From: Planctomycetaceae bacterium
GTDB lineage: Bacteria; Planctomycetota; Planctomycetia; Planctomycetales; Planctomycetaceae
Reading direction: 5' to 3'
Length of the DNA stretch: 60,708 nucleotides
Assembly: GCA_021732845.1 (NCBI GenBank)
Contig: JAKFUF010000094.1
Span: 1-60,708 of the forward strand
Positions 1-8,177 of the stretch are shown here, piece after piece. The notes under the pieces were generated by a model that saw nothing but the letters and a program-made list of their open reading frames with translations, ran no database searches and was not told the DNA's origin. How positions within the stretch are numbered: the stretch's first letter is position 1; each line of letters starts with the position of its first letter. Both the position numbers and the translations under genes were made by a program.

Positions 1-497
1 ACATCTTCTGTAACACGCCAAGTTCCTAAGAGTTTATCTACTAAACACGGTAAGTGTGACAACGAATTGTCACCTCACGCGCATCTTTAGATGCCACTCT
101 TTTGCCGCTACCAGATTGCCAAAGAACAATGCCGCAAACGCTGCCATCAGAGCTTGTCGCTCTTCCAGCAACCTTCGCGGCAGCAGCCTTGTGTGGGCTG
201 AAGCGGCACCGAACCAATTGTTCGATGCGGCTTCAAACCACTGTTGGTGGCTGTCTGCGTCGCTCGCAGTCATGTGCGAGAGGACGATCATAGAAGGCCT
301 GAATCGGGGCGTCAATGCACTTTCGTTGCTTCTGATGATTTTTTCCAAAAGTCCCCACGACTGTCATCAGACGATGCCCCAAGCCATGCCAAAGAAAGAT
401 ACTCCGCCTGTCTCGCCCACAGATGATCTATTTTTTATCTCGTTGAACCAAGTGGCAACCGTGGGCACTGTCGCGCCCGCCCCTGGATCGAGCACGT
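1..497. other. No confident gene at the left edge
   Basis: Open frames exist on both strands here (for example 70-348 minus and 56-523 plus), but none has a recognisable domain, a convincing ribosome-binding site or family-like composition, and they overlap each other. The stretch lies downstream of the minus-strand gene ending at 498. It is left unassigned. Confidence 0.4.
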
Positions 498-1652
498 CTA
501 CTTGGTGGCCGCCGGGCGATTGAGGTGTGTCTCGATCTTCCGCAACGTCGGCGGGCTGTGACGGATGATCAAGATCCCGGGAATTTTATCGAAGACCGAA
601 CCGCTCCCACCGGTCTCCCGCCAATTGCCAGGATCGACGACCCGCACCAGTTCTTTGACGAGTTCTCCGTGGCTCTGGCTCGCGCCGGGTTTTGGCAATC
701 GGAAGACCCCTGCACGGAGCCTCGAGCTGGACGTCCGTTCGCTCGTCACGCGGAGCAGGTCATCGTCGATGTACCAGACCAGGCTGGCTTGATCGAGGAT
801 TTTCGAGATCGCCACATGCACCGGCAACCCCTTAAGTTCTCCGCTGATTGGCTGCTCCATGTCAAATCCGTCGTTGAGGATTGCCAACTTCTCGACCACC
901 AAATTGCTCTCGGCCAGCAGATCTTGCAGGACGGTCGACAGCGCTTTTCCAGAACATTCCTGAGCAACCACGGCCTCCAGCGCCGATTGCAGACGGGGCA
1001 CTGGCGATCGTAACGGCTTCGCGACACTCTTGGCTGACCGCAGATCCTCCAGCAGAGCATGGATTGCGTCGTGAATGTGAGCAGACTGCTCGACTTCCAG
1101 CGTTTGAAGCCCTGACCTCAGTCTGCCTGGCCCTCCCATGAAATCCCAAGCTTCGGGGTCAATCGTGGAGACGACTGCGCCGGCAATTTGCCGTGCGCTC
1201 AGGCCCGACATCGCAAGATCCGCCGTCGGATGCGAACGGCTCACAATCCGTTCAGCTTTTGTGCGACTGAGAATGTGAATCTGTTCTGTATCAGTTTCCC
1301 ATGCCCAGGCCGTGTCCGTCATCAGGGCATTCAGTGCTGATCGAAATTTGCAGTCTGTCAGCTTGAGCCGCACCGTGTGCGCCGTCGCAAGTGGATGCCG
1401 AAGCAAGTCCTCCTCATGGAATACAATGGTCACTTTCAACTGCGTTGCCAGCATTCCTATGCATTCTCGCACGGGCTTGCCGTGAAAACTCACAGTAATG
1501 CGTGAGTTCAAGAGCTTTTCGAGGCTCTGCGCATCACCCAGGAGTTTTGGGTCGGCGACTTTCGCGTCTTGAGCCACCGCCAGCAGACTCGAGTGGTCGC
1601 CGAGAACCTGAAACACAACCAGGAGTGACAGGAACATCCTGAGGATAGTCAT
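498..1652 (-). CDS. Secreted protein with two STN-like domains
   Basis: A 384-residue protein with an N-terminal hydrophobic segment (about residues 1-28) that looks like a signal peptide. The body is two similar halves. Each has an STN/secretin-N0-like stretch (about 45-135 and 230-310), in which LKLTDCKFRSALNALM and SGELKGLPVHVAISKI occupy equivalent places, followed by a block centred on IDPEAWDFMGG (about 180) or VDPGNWRETGG (about 345). The order STN then DPxxW block is shared by many planctomycete exported proteins of unknown function. The start is supported by GGAGG eight bases upstream of the ATG. It is transcribed away from the amidase gene. No enzymatic motif is visible; a periplasmic binding or scaffold role is inference. 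Confidence 0.8.
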   Translation of the reverse strand: MTILRMFLSLLVVFQVLGDHSSLLAVAQDAKVADPKLLGDAQSLEKLLNSRITVSFHGKPVRECIGMLATQLKVTIVFHEEDLLRHPLATAHTVRLKLTDCKFRSALNALMTDTAWAWETDTEQIHILSRTKAERIVSRSHPTADLAMSGLSARQIAGAVVSTIDPEAWDFMGGPGRLRSGLQTLEVEQSAHIHDAIHALLEDLRSAKSVAKPLRSPVPRLQSALEAVVAQECSGKALSTVLQDLLAESNLVVEKLAILNDGFDMEQPISGELKGLPVHVAISKILDQASLVWYIDDDLLRVTSERTSSSRLRAGVFRLPKPGASQSHGELVKELVRVVDPGNWRETGGSGSVFDKIPGILIIRHSPPTLRKIETHLNRPAATK

Positions 1653-2165
1653 CCGAAAAGCCTCCGAAATGATGATCGATCCAGCGGTTTACCATGCCAA
1701 CCCCCGACTTTATGTCCTGTCTCGCGCTTTTCCATGGTGTCAAGCAGTTGAGCCCAGAATCATCTGTCGGCGATTTTCACTGAGGAATGTCCCGGTGTGG
1801 CCATTCTGCAACGCCCAAAACCCGGCATTCTTCAGCTTTTTGCAGAATGCTCCACAGAACGTGGCGAAAATGCATCCAACGTGCGGATTACAAAACTGGG
1901 TGGATCTGCGCCGACCCTAGCACCGCCTCAAATTTCGCATAACCCCCAAAATTGCAACGACTGTGACGGCATAAACCGCCCAGAGGCCGTAATCCCGAGG
2001 GAATTTCTTGACGCGCAGCGTTCCATGGCCCCTGAGCCACGCACCGCGATTGACACGTTTTTCCATCACTTGTACATTCCACCGGCCACAGTTGTCGGCA
2101 AGCAGGGATGTTTGCGTAAAGGATTGGCGACTCGGGGATTTACGGGTTGCAGGGAAAGGGTGGAT
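1653..2165. other. Divergent intergenic region
   Basis: About 510 bases between the minus-strand STN-like gene and the plus-strand amidase. It should hold both promoters, but no box pair is clear enough to call. An open frame runs through from 1797 in the amidase frame, yet its translation up to about 2160 has no domain character, so it is treated as leader. Confidence 0.4.
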
Positions 2166-2948
2166 TTGAACGGGTGGCGACAACCGCTGTTTTGGTGGAC
2201 CGTTGCCGGCCTGTGGCTGGTGAGCATTCCGAACTGTTCGGGATGTGCGCGGACAGCACTGCCTCCGCCAACATCGATTCCGTCGCCGCGACCGTTGCCA
2301 CCGCCTCCTCCACCAGTCGTTGAGTACCAAAGGAAGCTACTGCCGCCGCCAGTTGACATCGGGAAGCCTGTTTCAGAACAGAAGAAGAAGCCCAACAGTT
2401 ACAAGCCACAAGCGACGGAACGGAAGTGGAAATACATCGTGATCCACCACACCGCCTCGGAAACGGGCAGCGTGGAAAGCATTCATGAAGAGCATATCAA
2501 ACGCAAAGACAAGAGCGGAAACCCTTGGATGGGAATTGGTTATCACTTTGTCATCGGGAATGGCAAGGGGATGAATGACGGAGCGGCAGAGCCTACTTTC
2601 CGGTGGAAGACACAGATTCAGGGAGCCCACGCCGGGAGCGCGGACCCCGAATACAACCAGTTGGGGATCGGCATCTGCCTGGTGGGGAATTTTGAAAAGA
2701 CGGCTCCCACGGCGGAACAGTTGCGGACGGTGAAGGAACTCGTGCAGACGTTGAAGGCGGAATACAAAATCTCGACCAAAAACGTGGTGGGGCACACCGA
2801 CGTGCGGACGGGCGGAACTGCCTGTCCCGGAAAACTGTTTCCCATGAACGATGTAGCGGTGATTGGCGGCGAGACGGAACTCGGCCTCGATCTGGAAATC
2901 ACGCCCGCGCCCTCGCTGGCAAATAATACGGGGAGTGTTTTGAAATGA
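2166..2948 (+). CDS. N-acetylmuramoyl-L-alanine amidase / PGRP-like
   Basis: Peptidoglycan amidase of the amidase_2/PGRP fold, predicted to cut the lactyl-amide bond between MurNAc and the stem peptide. The zinc-type ligands are visible: HH in YIVIHHTAS (about residue 103), a later H in [16 protein letters not shown] (about 225), and the downstream Cys of the same motif. The TTG start at 2166 is chosen because AGGGAAAGG lies just upstream and the product begins with a membrane-type segment ([15 protein letters not shown]) followed by a possible lipidated SGC and a proline-rich linker. The frame stays open to an ATG at 1797, giving 383 residues, but that extension looks non-coding. It overlaps the next gene by four bases (ATGA), implying translational coupling. 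Confidence 0.85.
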   Translation: MNGWRQPLFWWTVAGLWLVSIPNCSGCARTALPPPTSIPSPRPLPPPPPPVVEYQRKLLPPPVDIGKPVSEQKKKPNSYKPQATERKWKYIVIHHTASETGSVESIHEEHIKRKDKSGNPWMGIGYHFVIGNGKGMNDGAAEPTFRWKTQIQGAHAGSADPEYNQLGIGICLVGNFEKTAPTAEQLRTVKELVQTLKAEYKISTKNVVGHTDVRTGGTACPGKLFPMNDVAVIGGETELGLDLEITPAPSLANNTGSVLK

Positions 2949-3736
2949 CGGCACGCTTTCGCATCGATCCCGCTCCCACGTCTGAACAGAACGGCCTCGC
3001 GAACCTCCTTCCCGCTCAGCCGGAGGGCAACCGCCGCCAGTGGATGGGCGAGGCGTCCGAACGTCCGTTGCGGCTCGTCGCCGAAGCCTTCGAACCGTTT
3101 GACAACGAAGCGATTTTCATCCCCGAAGGGTATGAAGAGAACTACGCCTATCCGTTGATCGTATGGGTCGCAGGACCGGATGCCGGCGAGATCGAACTGC
3201 ATCGGATCATGTCGCAGGTCAGCACGCGGAACTACATGGGCGTGCTGTTCCGTGGCACAGACGAAGAACTGGCCGCGATCCGGGTCCCCAAAGCTGACCA
3301 CGACGAACTGCTGCAGGCCTGCGAACAGCGTCTGTTTCAGACAGTGCGCCGCGTTCGTCGGATGTTCCATATCCATACCGAACGGGTGTTCGTTGCTGGT
3401 TTCGACCAGGCCGGTTCGCTGGCGTTGCAGCTCGGTCTGCAGCGGCCCGAATGGTTTGCCGGGATGGCCGCCTTCGCCGGCCGACTCCCCGAAACCCCCC
3501 AGCTTCTGGCCCGCTTCGACGAACTCCGCGGCAAGCGGGTGTTTCTCGGTGCCGGCCAGCGGGATCGCGACATGCCGGTCACCGAAGTCACCCGCGCCAG
3601 CCGGCTGCTGCAATCGGCCGGGCTCCGCGTCTGCACACGGACCTACGACGCGGACCATGAAATCACCCGCTCCATGCTGACCGAACTCGACCGCTGGGTC
3701 ATGCGCGAGATCTACCAGCCCGCCGTGGCGGGTTAG
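2945..3736 (+). CDS. Alpha/beta hydrolase-like, Asp at nucleophile
   Basis: A 263-residue alpha/beta-hydrolase of the carboxylesterase/phospholipase type. The nucleophile elbow reads GFDQAG (Asp154), where the family normally has GxSxG. The other expected residues follow in order: an acidic loop GQRDRDMP (about 204-211) and a histidine in DADHEI (His238). Asp can serve as nucleophile in this fold (haloalkane dehalogenases, epoxide hydrolases), or the protein may be non-catalytic; the sequence cannot decide. No signal peptide is seen. It is coupled by a four-base overlap to the amidase upstream and followed after a short gap by the CDF transporter, so the three probably form one transcript. 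Confidence 0.8.
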   Translation: MTARFRIDPAPTSEQNGLANLLPAQPEGNRRQWMGEASERPLRLVAEAFEPFDNEAIFIPEGYEENYAYPLIVWVAGPDAGEIELHRIMSQVSTRNYMGVLFRGTDEELAAIRVPKADHDELLQACEQRLFQTVRRVRRMFHIHTERVFVAGFDQAGSLALQLGLQRPEWFAGMAAFAGRLPETPQLLARFDELRGKRVFLGAGQRDRDMPVTEVTRASRLLQSAGLRVCTRTYDADHEITRSMLTELDRWVMREIYQPAVAG

Positions 3737-3768
3737 ACCGCTGGATGCCCAGGAGCAAACGAATCCCG

Positions 3769-4650
3769 ATGAGTACATCAAACGCACCGGGAATTCGTGC
3801 CGCTCTGCTGGGGATGGCGGTCAACGGCGCACTGGCAGCCGTGAAGCTGACGGCGGGGATCTTCGGAAACTCCTACGCGCTCATCGCCGATGCCGTTGAA
3901 TCCTCACTCGACATCTTCTCGTCGATCATTCTCTGGCGCGGGCTCCGGATCACCGCTCAGCCCCCGGACCATCACTTTCCATACGGGTACGGCAAGGCCG
4001 AGGCACTCACAACCGCCGTCATCGCCCTGATGCTGGTCGGTGCCGCGATCGGGATCGCCGTGGCTGCGGTGCAGGAAATCCGCGCTCCGCAGCATGCTCC
4101 CGCGGCATTCACCCTCGTTGTTCTGGTGGGCGTGGTTTTCGCCAAGGAACTGTTGTTCCGCAACGTGCTGTCGGTCGGAACGGAAACCGGCAGCGGAGCG
4201 GTCAAAGCCGATGCCTGGCATCACCGCAGCGACGCCATCACTTCGGCCGCCGCCTTTGTCGGCATCGCTGTCGCCCTGTGGGGCGGGGCAGGGTGGGAGT
4301 CCGCCGATGACTGGGCGGCACTGGTGGCGGCGGGCATCATCGCCTTCAATGGATATCATCTGCTGCAGCCTGCGATCAACGACCTCATGGAGCGCCGCCC
4401 CGATGACGGTGTCATCTCGCGCATCGAGAGCGTGGCTCAATCCGTCCCCGGCGTCATGGCGATTGAAAAGCTGCGGGTCCGCACGTTCGGCACTGGTTTC
4501 TTCGTCGACCTGCACGTCGAGGCCGACCCGGAAATGACCCTGCGTGATGCCCACGATTTGAGCCACCGAGTGAAGTCCGCGATCCGCGACGCCATGCCGG
4601 CAGTGTTCGATGCGTCGGTGCACATGGAGCCGTTTGACGGGGCTCCCTAA
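3769..4650 (+). CDS. Cation diffusion facilitator transporter
   Basis: A 293-residue inner-membrane divalent-metal/proton antiporter of the CDF family. About six hydrophobic segments fill residues 10-205, and the last 80 residues form the cytosolic ferredoxin-like domain (VPGVMAIEKLRVRTFG through DASVHME). The second metal site is canonical HxxxD (HHRSDA). The first reads ADAVESSLD, with Glu where zinc CDFs usually have His, so metal preference may differ. The ATG at 3769 is preferred because AGGAG lies upstream, though the spacing is long; an in-frame ATG at 3745 would add eight residues. Probably co-transcribed with the hydrolase. Confidence 0.9.
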   Translation: MSTSNAPGIRAALLGMAVNGALAAVKLTAGIFGNSYALIADAVESSLDIFSSIILWRGLRITAQPPDHHFPYGYGKAEALTTAVIALMLVGAAIGIAVAAVQEIRAPQHAPAAFTLVVLVGVVFAKELLFRNVLSVGTETGSGAVKADAWHHRSDAITSAAAFVGIAVALWGGAGWESADDWAALVAAGIIAFNGYHLLQPAINDLMERRPDDGVISRIESVAQSVPGVMAIEKLRVRTFGTGFFVDLHVEADPEMTLRDAHDLSHRVKSAIRDAMPAVFDASVHMEPFDGAP

Positions 4651-4667
4651 TCAATGAACTTGCAGGA

Positions 4668-4728
4668 TGCCGGGACACCTGTCACGGACCCCGCTCGACA
4701 GGTCTCGCACTCGATCCGCTGGCGGCCC
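4668..4728 (-). repeat. Partial copy of two-stem repeat element
   Basis: The run starting GCCGGGACACCTGTC and continuing through CGGACCCCGCTCG to GATCCGCTGGCGG matches the reverse complement of the element at 7521-7613. The outer stem is cut short on one side, but the inner stem pair (CGGACC with GATCCG) is kept. It sits in the gap between the CDF gene and the converging helix-turn-helix gene, which otherwise holds nothing recognisable. Confidence 0.6.
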
Positions 4729-4840
4729 CGCCGCATTGTCATGGCTCTCAGCAAATTGGCCGAACAGGTTCTGCGTTGACTCGCTGAACAATCCGATCTG
4801 CCTCCAAGTTGCCTGCTGGCATCCCGACCGCTGGCAGCGC

Positions 4841-6148
4841 TCACATGACAGGCGGCGCGGGCGGCAGGCGGGCTCTTGCCTGCTCCAAGAGCCGCCGTAA
4901 CGCCTCGACATCCGCTTTGTCGACAGCCCCATTGTGTCCATTTTCGACGGCAGACCGCGCGGCCGCAGCTTGGATCTTCATCGTCATCCCCTTGATCTGC
5001 CGGAACAGTTCATCGGTGGCGTCGTCGTCGTCGAAATCGTCATATGCGACAGGCGGCGCTGCCTGCTTCTCGCTGCCAATGCTGCCGTCTGGACGGCGTA
5101 AATGCGTCGTTTTCTCATCAAAAGAACGCGAACGGCTGGCGACAAGCGCGTCAGATTGTTCCCGCGCTGCGGGTCGCAAAGTTGCCGAGTCACTCCGTGA
5201 CTCGAACCCGTGGCTCACTCTCAGAGCTGGAGTCGAGCTTGGGAGCGTCAACGGGTTCACGACAGGCGGCGCTGCCTCGGTCATCACCCGGAAGGCGTTG
5301 GCGTCCGGGTCTGGGGCCGAGTTCGAGTCACGGAGTGACTCGGCAACGATCGGCGGCACCGGCCGCAACTTGATCCTGCCCGTCAATATCCCATGCTGCT
5401 GCTGGACATGCCCGGACGCCACCTCGTAATCATGGGCATCTTCGGCATCGATCTCCTTTTGCAGTTCTTGTTGCTCCTCATCCAACTCCTCTTCGAGTTC
5501 ATCCGCAAAGTCCTCTTCTTCAGCGTCATCCTTCCTCCCGCGAACCTGGTTGATGCCACACGGCCCGTTCGGGTCCAGGTGGCTCAGACAATACTTGATC
5601 GCCCACGGCTCGCCGTTTTCAACCCCCAGCACGAGCCGCAGGGTCCAAGCGTCGGCCACGTCAGGTTGAGGCACGAGTTCCGTGGCTTTCTTTTTCGCGG
5701 CCGCAGCCGCAGATGAAGCCGCAGATGAAGCCGCCGACCCGGATGCGCTCGGCCAGGCAGGCGACATCGGGACCCCATGCATGCGGCTCACTCCAAAAAT
5801 GATCGCCCAACGGGCCTTCGCCTTCACCGCTTCGTCGAACTGCTCCCAGGCGTAGTGAACCATGACGGCCCGCGCCGCATCGAAGCACGCCTTGAGCTGC
5901 GGTGCCCGCTCAATCCGGCGGTACAACGTCGACCGGACGATTCCCAGCGCGAGAGCCACGGATTTGATGATTCCCATGTGCGTGACGATCGCGACATAGA
6001 TCTCAAGGTCACTCACCTTGCAGTCGCTGCGTGCCTTCCGCCCGCGACCCTCAGCCACCCGCTGATCGAGGGAAACACCGTCCGTCACCACACCTTCCGC
6101 CGCCGAACCCTGATTGCAACCGTCCACGACCCGTCTCCGCTTCCGCAC
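4841..6148 (-). CDS. HTH protein with embedded DNA repeats
   Basis: A 435-residue protein starting with GTG. Residues about 45-90 form a helix-turn-helix reminiscent of Fis-type or phage small-terminase DNA-binding domains (GIIKSVALALGIVRSTLYRRI). A low-complexity Ser/Ala run lies near residue 140 and a strongly acidic, coiled-coil-like segment near 205-235 (DDAEEEDFADELEEELDEE). Residues about 268-325 contain two opposite-orientation copies of a dispersed hairpin, read as AESLRDSNS and FESRSDSATL, that also occurs three times in the adjacent non-coding DNA. The C-terminus is charged and helical. Function is unknown; DNA binding is inferred from the HTH alone. It may be a phage-derived gene or one being eroded by repeats. 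Confidence 0.65.
   Translation of the reverse strand: MRKRRRVVDGCNQGSAAEGVVTDGVSLDQRVAEGRGRKARSDCKVSDLEIYVAIVTHMGIIKSVALALGIVRSTLYRRIERAPQLKACFDAARAVMVHYAWEQFDEAVKAKARWAIIFGVSRMHGVPMSPAWPSASGSAASSAASSAAAAAKKKATELVPQPDVADAWTLRLVLGVENGEPWAIKYCLSHLDPNGPCGINQVRGRKDDAEEEDFADELEEELDEEQQELQKEIDAEDAHDYEVASGHVQQQHGILTGRIKLRPVPPIVAESLRDSNSAPDPDANAFRVMTEAAPPVVNPLTLPSSTPALRVSHGFESRSDSATLRPAAREQSDALVASRSRSFDEKTTHLRRPDGSIGSEKQAAPPVAYDDFDDDDATDELFRQIKGMTMKIQAAAARSAVENGHNGAVDKADVEALRRLLEQARARLPPAPPVM
5186..5204. repeat. GGA/TCC triloop hairpin, copy 1
   Basis: CGAGTCAC, loop TCC, GTGACTCG: a perfect 8-bp stem with a three-base loop closed by C-G. It lies inside the HTH coding sequence. The conserved block extends outward to GTTGC on one side and GAA on the other (5181-5206). 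Confidence 0.9.
5324..5342. repeat. GGA/TCC triloop hairpin, copy 2
   Basis: Same 19-base hairpin as at 5186 but in the opposite orientation (loop GGA on the plus strand), also inside the HTH coding sequence. Together the two copies make an inverted pair separated by about 120 bases. Confidence 0.9.
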
Positions 6149-6280
6149 TGTGATAATAAACCGATGTCCACATCACACTATGGCCGCGGCGCGCGGGAGT
6201 CAATGTGTAAAATACATTTTTGTTACCGCATTGTCAAAACAGTGCTTTCCGACGTGGCGGGAAGAGGCTCCATTCTTAGC

Positions 6281-6304
6281 GGCACGGCGCAAGCCGTCCG
6301 GTGA
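6281..6304 (+). repeat. GCAA tetraloop repeat, copy 1
   Basis: GGCACGGCGCAAGCCGTCCG followed by GTGA. The core ACGGC, loop GCAA, GCCGT forms a 5-bp stem with a GNRA-type loop. The same unit recurs at 6591-6614, 6910-6933, 7220-7243, 7265-7288 (inverted), 21486-21509 and 56689-56712, with stem-compensated variants at 7151-7176 and 56650-56675. Confidence 0.85.
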
Positions 6305-6325
6305 TGGATGTATCGCTCCGCATCC

Positions 6326-6346
6326 CCACTGAGCTCGCCTCAGTGG
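6326..6346. repeat. CCACTGAG hairpin
   Basis: CCACTGAG, loop CTCGC, CTCAGTGG: a perfect 8-bp stem. A related hairpin follows at 6362-6382 (ACCGAG, loop ATGAA, CTCGGT) and another at 7656-7676 with a full CCACCGAG/CTCGGTGG stem. The 7477-7497 region carries a near copy (CACTGAG/CTCAGTG). Confidence 0.8.
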
Positions 6347-6449
6347 AATCGGGCCTGTGCACTACCGAGATGAACTCGGTGGGGTCATGGACTGGCGCGT
6401 GATGGTTCGCCCCGCGATGCCGGTTGGCGAGATCGACGGCGGAGTGTCG

Positions 6450-6468
6450 CCTCTCGCTCCGCGAGAGG
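6450..6468. repeat. TCC triloop hairpin, CCTCTCGC stem
   Basis: CCTCTCGC, loop TCC, GCGAGAGG: a perfect 8-bp stem with the same loop and closing C-G as the CGAGTCAC family but a different stem. A second copy is at 6769-6787, in the second tandem unit. Confidence 0.9.
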
Positions 6469-6643
6469 CCGCGAGCGTGGTCCGACGCGGACCGTCACGG
6501 TGGCTCGGGATTCGTTTTTGTCGGGAGTGTCGCCAGACATTCGCGTTCTTTTGCGAGAGACAACGACGACTTTACGCCCCTCATTTTAGCGACACGGCGC
6601 AAGCCGTCCGGTGAGTGCTTTCGCCATGCAGAAAGCCAGACTT

Positions 6644-6662
6644 CGAGTCACGGAGTGACTCG
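6644..6662. repeat. GGA triloop hairpin, copy 3
   Basis: CGAGTCAC, loop GGA, GTGACTCG inside the first 319-bp unit; the flanks CTT and GCAACTTT are shared with copies 4 and 5. Confidence 0.9.
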
Positions 6663-6715
6663 GCAACTTTCGATGACAGACGGAAGCCGCGTCCACCGCT
6701 CACCGTGGCTCAGCA

Positions 6716-7034
6716 GCGTGATGGTTCGCCCCGCGATGCCGGTTGGCGAGATCGACGGCGGAGTGTCGCCTCTCGCTCCGCGAGAGGCCGCGAGCGTGGT
6801 CCGACGCGGACCGTCACGGTGGCTCGGGATTCGTTTTTGTCGGGAGTGTCGCCAGACATTCGCGTTCTTTCGCGAGAGACAACGACGACTTTACGCCCCT
6901 CATTTTAGCGACACGGCGCAAGCCGTCCGGTGAGTGCTTTCGCCATGCAGAAAGCCAGACTTCGAGTCACGGAGTGACTCGGCAACTTTTGATGACAGAC
7001 GGAATCCGCGTCCACCGCTCACCGTGGCTCAGCA
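6716..7034 (+). repeat. 319-bp tandem duplication, second unit
   Basis: Second copy, directly abutting the first (6397-6715). It carries the same hairpins in the same order: 6769-6787, 6798-6812, 6910-6933 and 6963-6981. The near identity implies a recent duplication or ongoing gene conversion. Confidence 0.9.
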
Positions 7035-7109
7035 GGAGCTGGAGCCCTCCCGCCGCGCCGTCCCCCGGTCCAGCGGCATCCCATCTCAAGCGTCGATATC
7101 ACCCCGCAT
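6942..7109 (+). repeat. 168-bp direct repeat, first copy
   Basis: Begins GCCATGCAGAAAGCCAGAC, passes through a GGA triloop hairpin and ends at CAAGCGTCGATATC. It recurs at 7307-7474 with few differences. Its first half overlaps the 319-bp unit, so the hub shows nested duplications with different end points. Confidence 0.85.
6963..6981. repeat. GGA triloop hairpin, copy 4
   Basis: CGAGTCAC, loop GGA, GTGACTCG, within the second 319-bp unit and the first 168-bp repeat. Confidence 0.9.
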
Positions 7110-7306
7110 CCCCGCTGAGCTTGCATCAGATTTTCCCACTGCGTGGAGACTCACCGGAGGGCTCGCGCCCAACCGCTACTTGACGGAGAAAAAGACGACT
7201 TTACGCCCTTCATGGAAGCGGCACGGCGCAAGCCGTCCGGTGAGTGCTTTCGCCCTTCGTGGGGTCACCGGACGGCTTGCGCCGTGCCGCTTACATTGGG
7301 GTTGAA

Positions 7307-7474
7307 GCCATGCAGAAAGCCAGACTTCGAGTCACGGAGTGACTCGGCAACTTTCGATGACAGACGGAAGCCGCGTCCACCGCTCACCGTGGCTCAGCAG
7401 GAGCTGGAGCCCTCCCGCCGCGCCGTCCCCCGGTCCAGCGGCATCCCATCTCAAGCGTCGATATCTCTCCGCAT
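7307..7474 (+). repeat. 168-bp direct repeat, second copy
   Basis: Second copy of 6942-7109, preceded by an inverted pair of GCAA-tetraloop elements (7220-7243 and 7265-7288) facing each other across about 20 bases. Confidence 0.85.
7328..7346. repeat. GGA triloop hairpin, copy 5
   Basis: CGAGTCAC, loop GGA, GTGACTCG, with the same flanks as copies 3 and 4. Confidence 0.9.
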
Positions 7475-7520
7475 CCCCACTGAGCTTTGCCTCAGTGTAT
7501 TTGGGCCTCTGCACTAATAG

Positions 7521-7613
7521 CCTTGCGTGATTCTAGGACACCGCCAGCGGATCTGGAGTGAGCGCCAGCGAGCGGGTCCGCGACAGGTGTCCCGGAATCG
7601 CGCAATTTGATAC
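7521..7613 (+). repeat. Two-stem structured repeat element
   Basis: Outer arms TTGCGTGATTCTAGGACACC and GGTGTCCCGGAATCGCGCAA pair at 17 of 20 positions. Inside, GCGGATC pairs with GGTCCGC. A second full copy is at 23359-23441, where the outer arms differ at compensating sites and the inner stem is a different sequence (GTGGAGCCA with TGGCTTCAC); a partial inverted copy is at 4668-4728. Conserved pairing with changed sequence suggests that structure is what is retained. Confidence 0.8.
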
Positions 7614-8177
7614 CGGTCGAACGGCGGCACGCGGCGTAGTGCACAGGCCCGTTCACCACCGAGATGAACTCGGTGGGGATGCGGAAGGTCGCGGTGGTTG
7701 TGGAAACCGTGATCGAGGAATTGGCCTGGACGCAATCGTCATCTACCGAGTCGCCGGGGCTCGGCCAGCCTCGAGTACCATGCCATCCAGGTGCGATTTC
7801 CTACCAATTCCTTTTTTTCGATGGCGTGCGGTCCCGGTGGCTCATTATAAAGTACTCGGGCCGAATTCCGGATTCAATTTCAACAACTGACCGAGGATCT
7901 CTCGTGCAGCGTATCGCCGCTTCGTCCCCCTTCATCCACCGCAAAGACGCAGACTCCCGCGTGACATTGAATCCAAAGTCCGCCACTGGCCTTCGCCCAC
8001 GTGGCTGTGACCCATCACTGCGAGCTGCGTCATCCGTCTTCCCCTCGTCAGACGTGGCGTAACTCCGGACTCTTTCCGGCCAGTTGACCGCTGCACGGTC
8101 GTTCTCGGATTGGCAGTTCCGCGGCGACGTCCAGCCTGACTCACTCTGATTTGCAACAAGCCTTTTCAGGATCTCCC

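Larger units (their letters stand above)
6397..6715 (+). repeat. 319-bp tandem duplication, first unit
   Basis: This segment is repeated immediately downstream at 6716-7034 with only about three mismatches seen (for example one T/C difference in GTTCTTTTGCGAGAG, and two near GATGACAGACGG). The unit contains a CCTCTCGC/TCC/GCGAGAGG hairpin (6450-6468), GGTCCG/ACG/CGGACC (6479-6493), a GCAA tetraloop element (6591-6614) and a CGAGTCAC/GGA/GTGACTCG hairpin (6644-6662). It encodes nothing recognisable. Confidence 0.9.
6149..8177. other. Two-kilobase repeat hub without genes
   Basis: Between the HTH gene and the giant surface-protein gene lie about 2 kb made largely of short hairpins and their duplications, described in separate entries. 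Long plus-strand open frames occur (for example 6424-6933 and 6934-7305), but their translations are the same repeat read over and over and have no protein family character. The last 500 bases (7680-8177) are less repetitive and presumably contain the promoter of the giant gene. Confidence 0.75.

Noticed and set aside
6397-7034. Possible CRISPR-like array
   Set aside because: There are only two units, 319 bp long, directly abutting with no variable spacers, and no cas genes nearby.
6281-7288. GCAA hairpins as intrinsic terminators
   Set aside because: The stems are short and are followed by CCGGTGA, not by a T-run, and they are not placed after stop codons of genes.
6357-7530. Overlapping plus-strand frames in the repeat hub
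   Set aside because: The products are translations of the 319-bp and 168-bp repeats, for example LSLRERPRAWSDADRHG twice; they duplicate with the DNA and do not resemble proteins.
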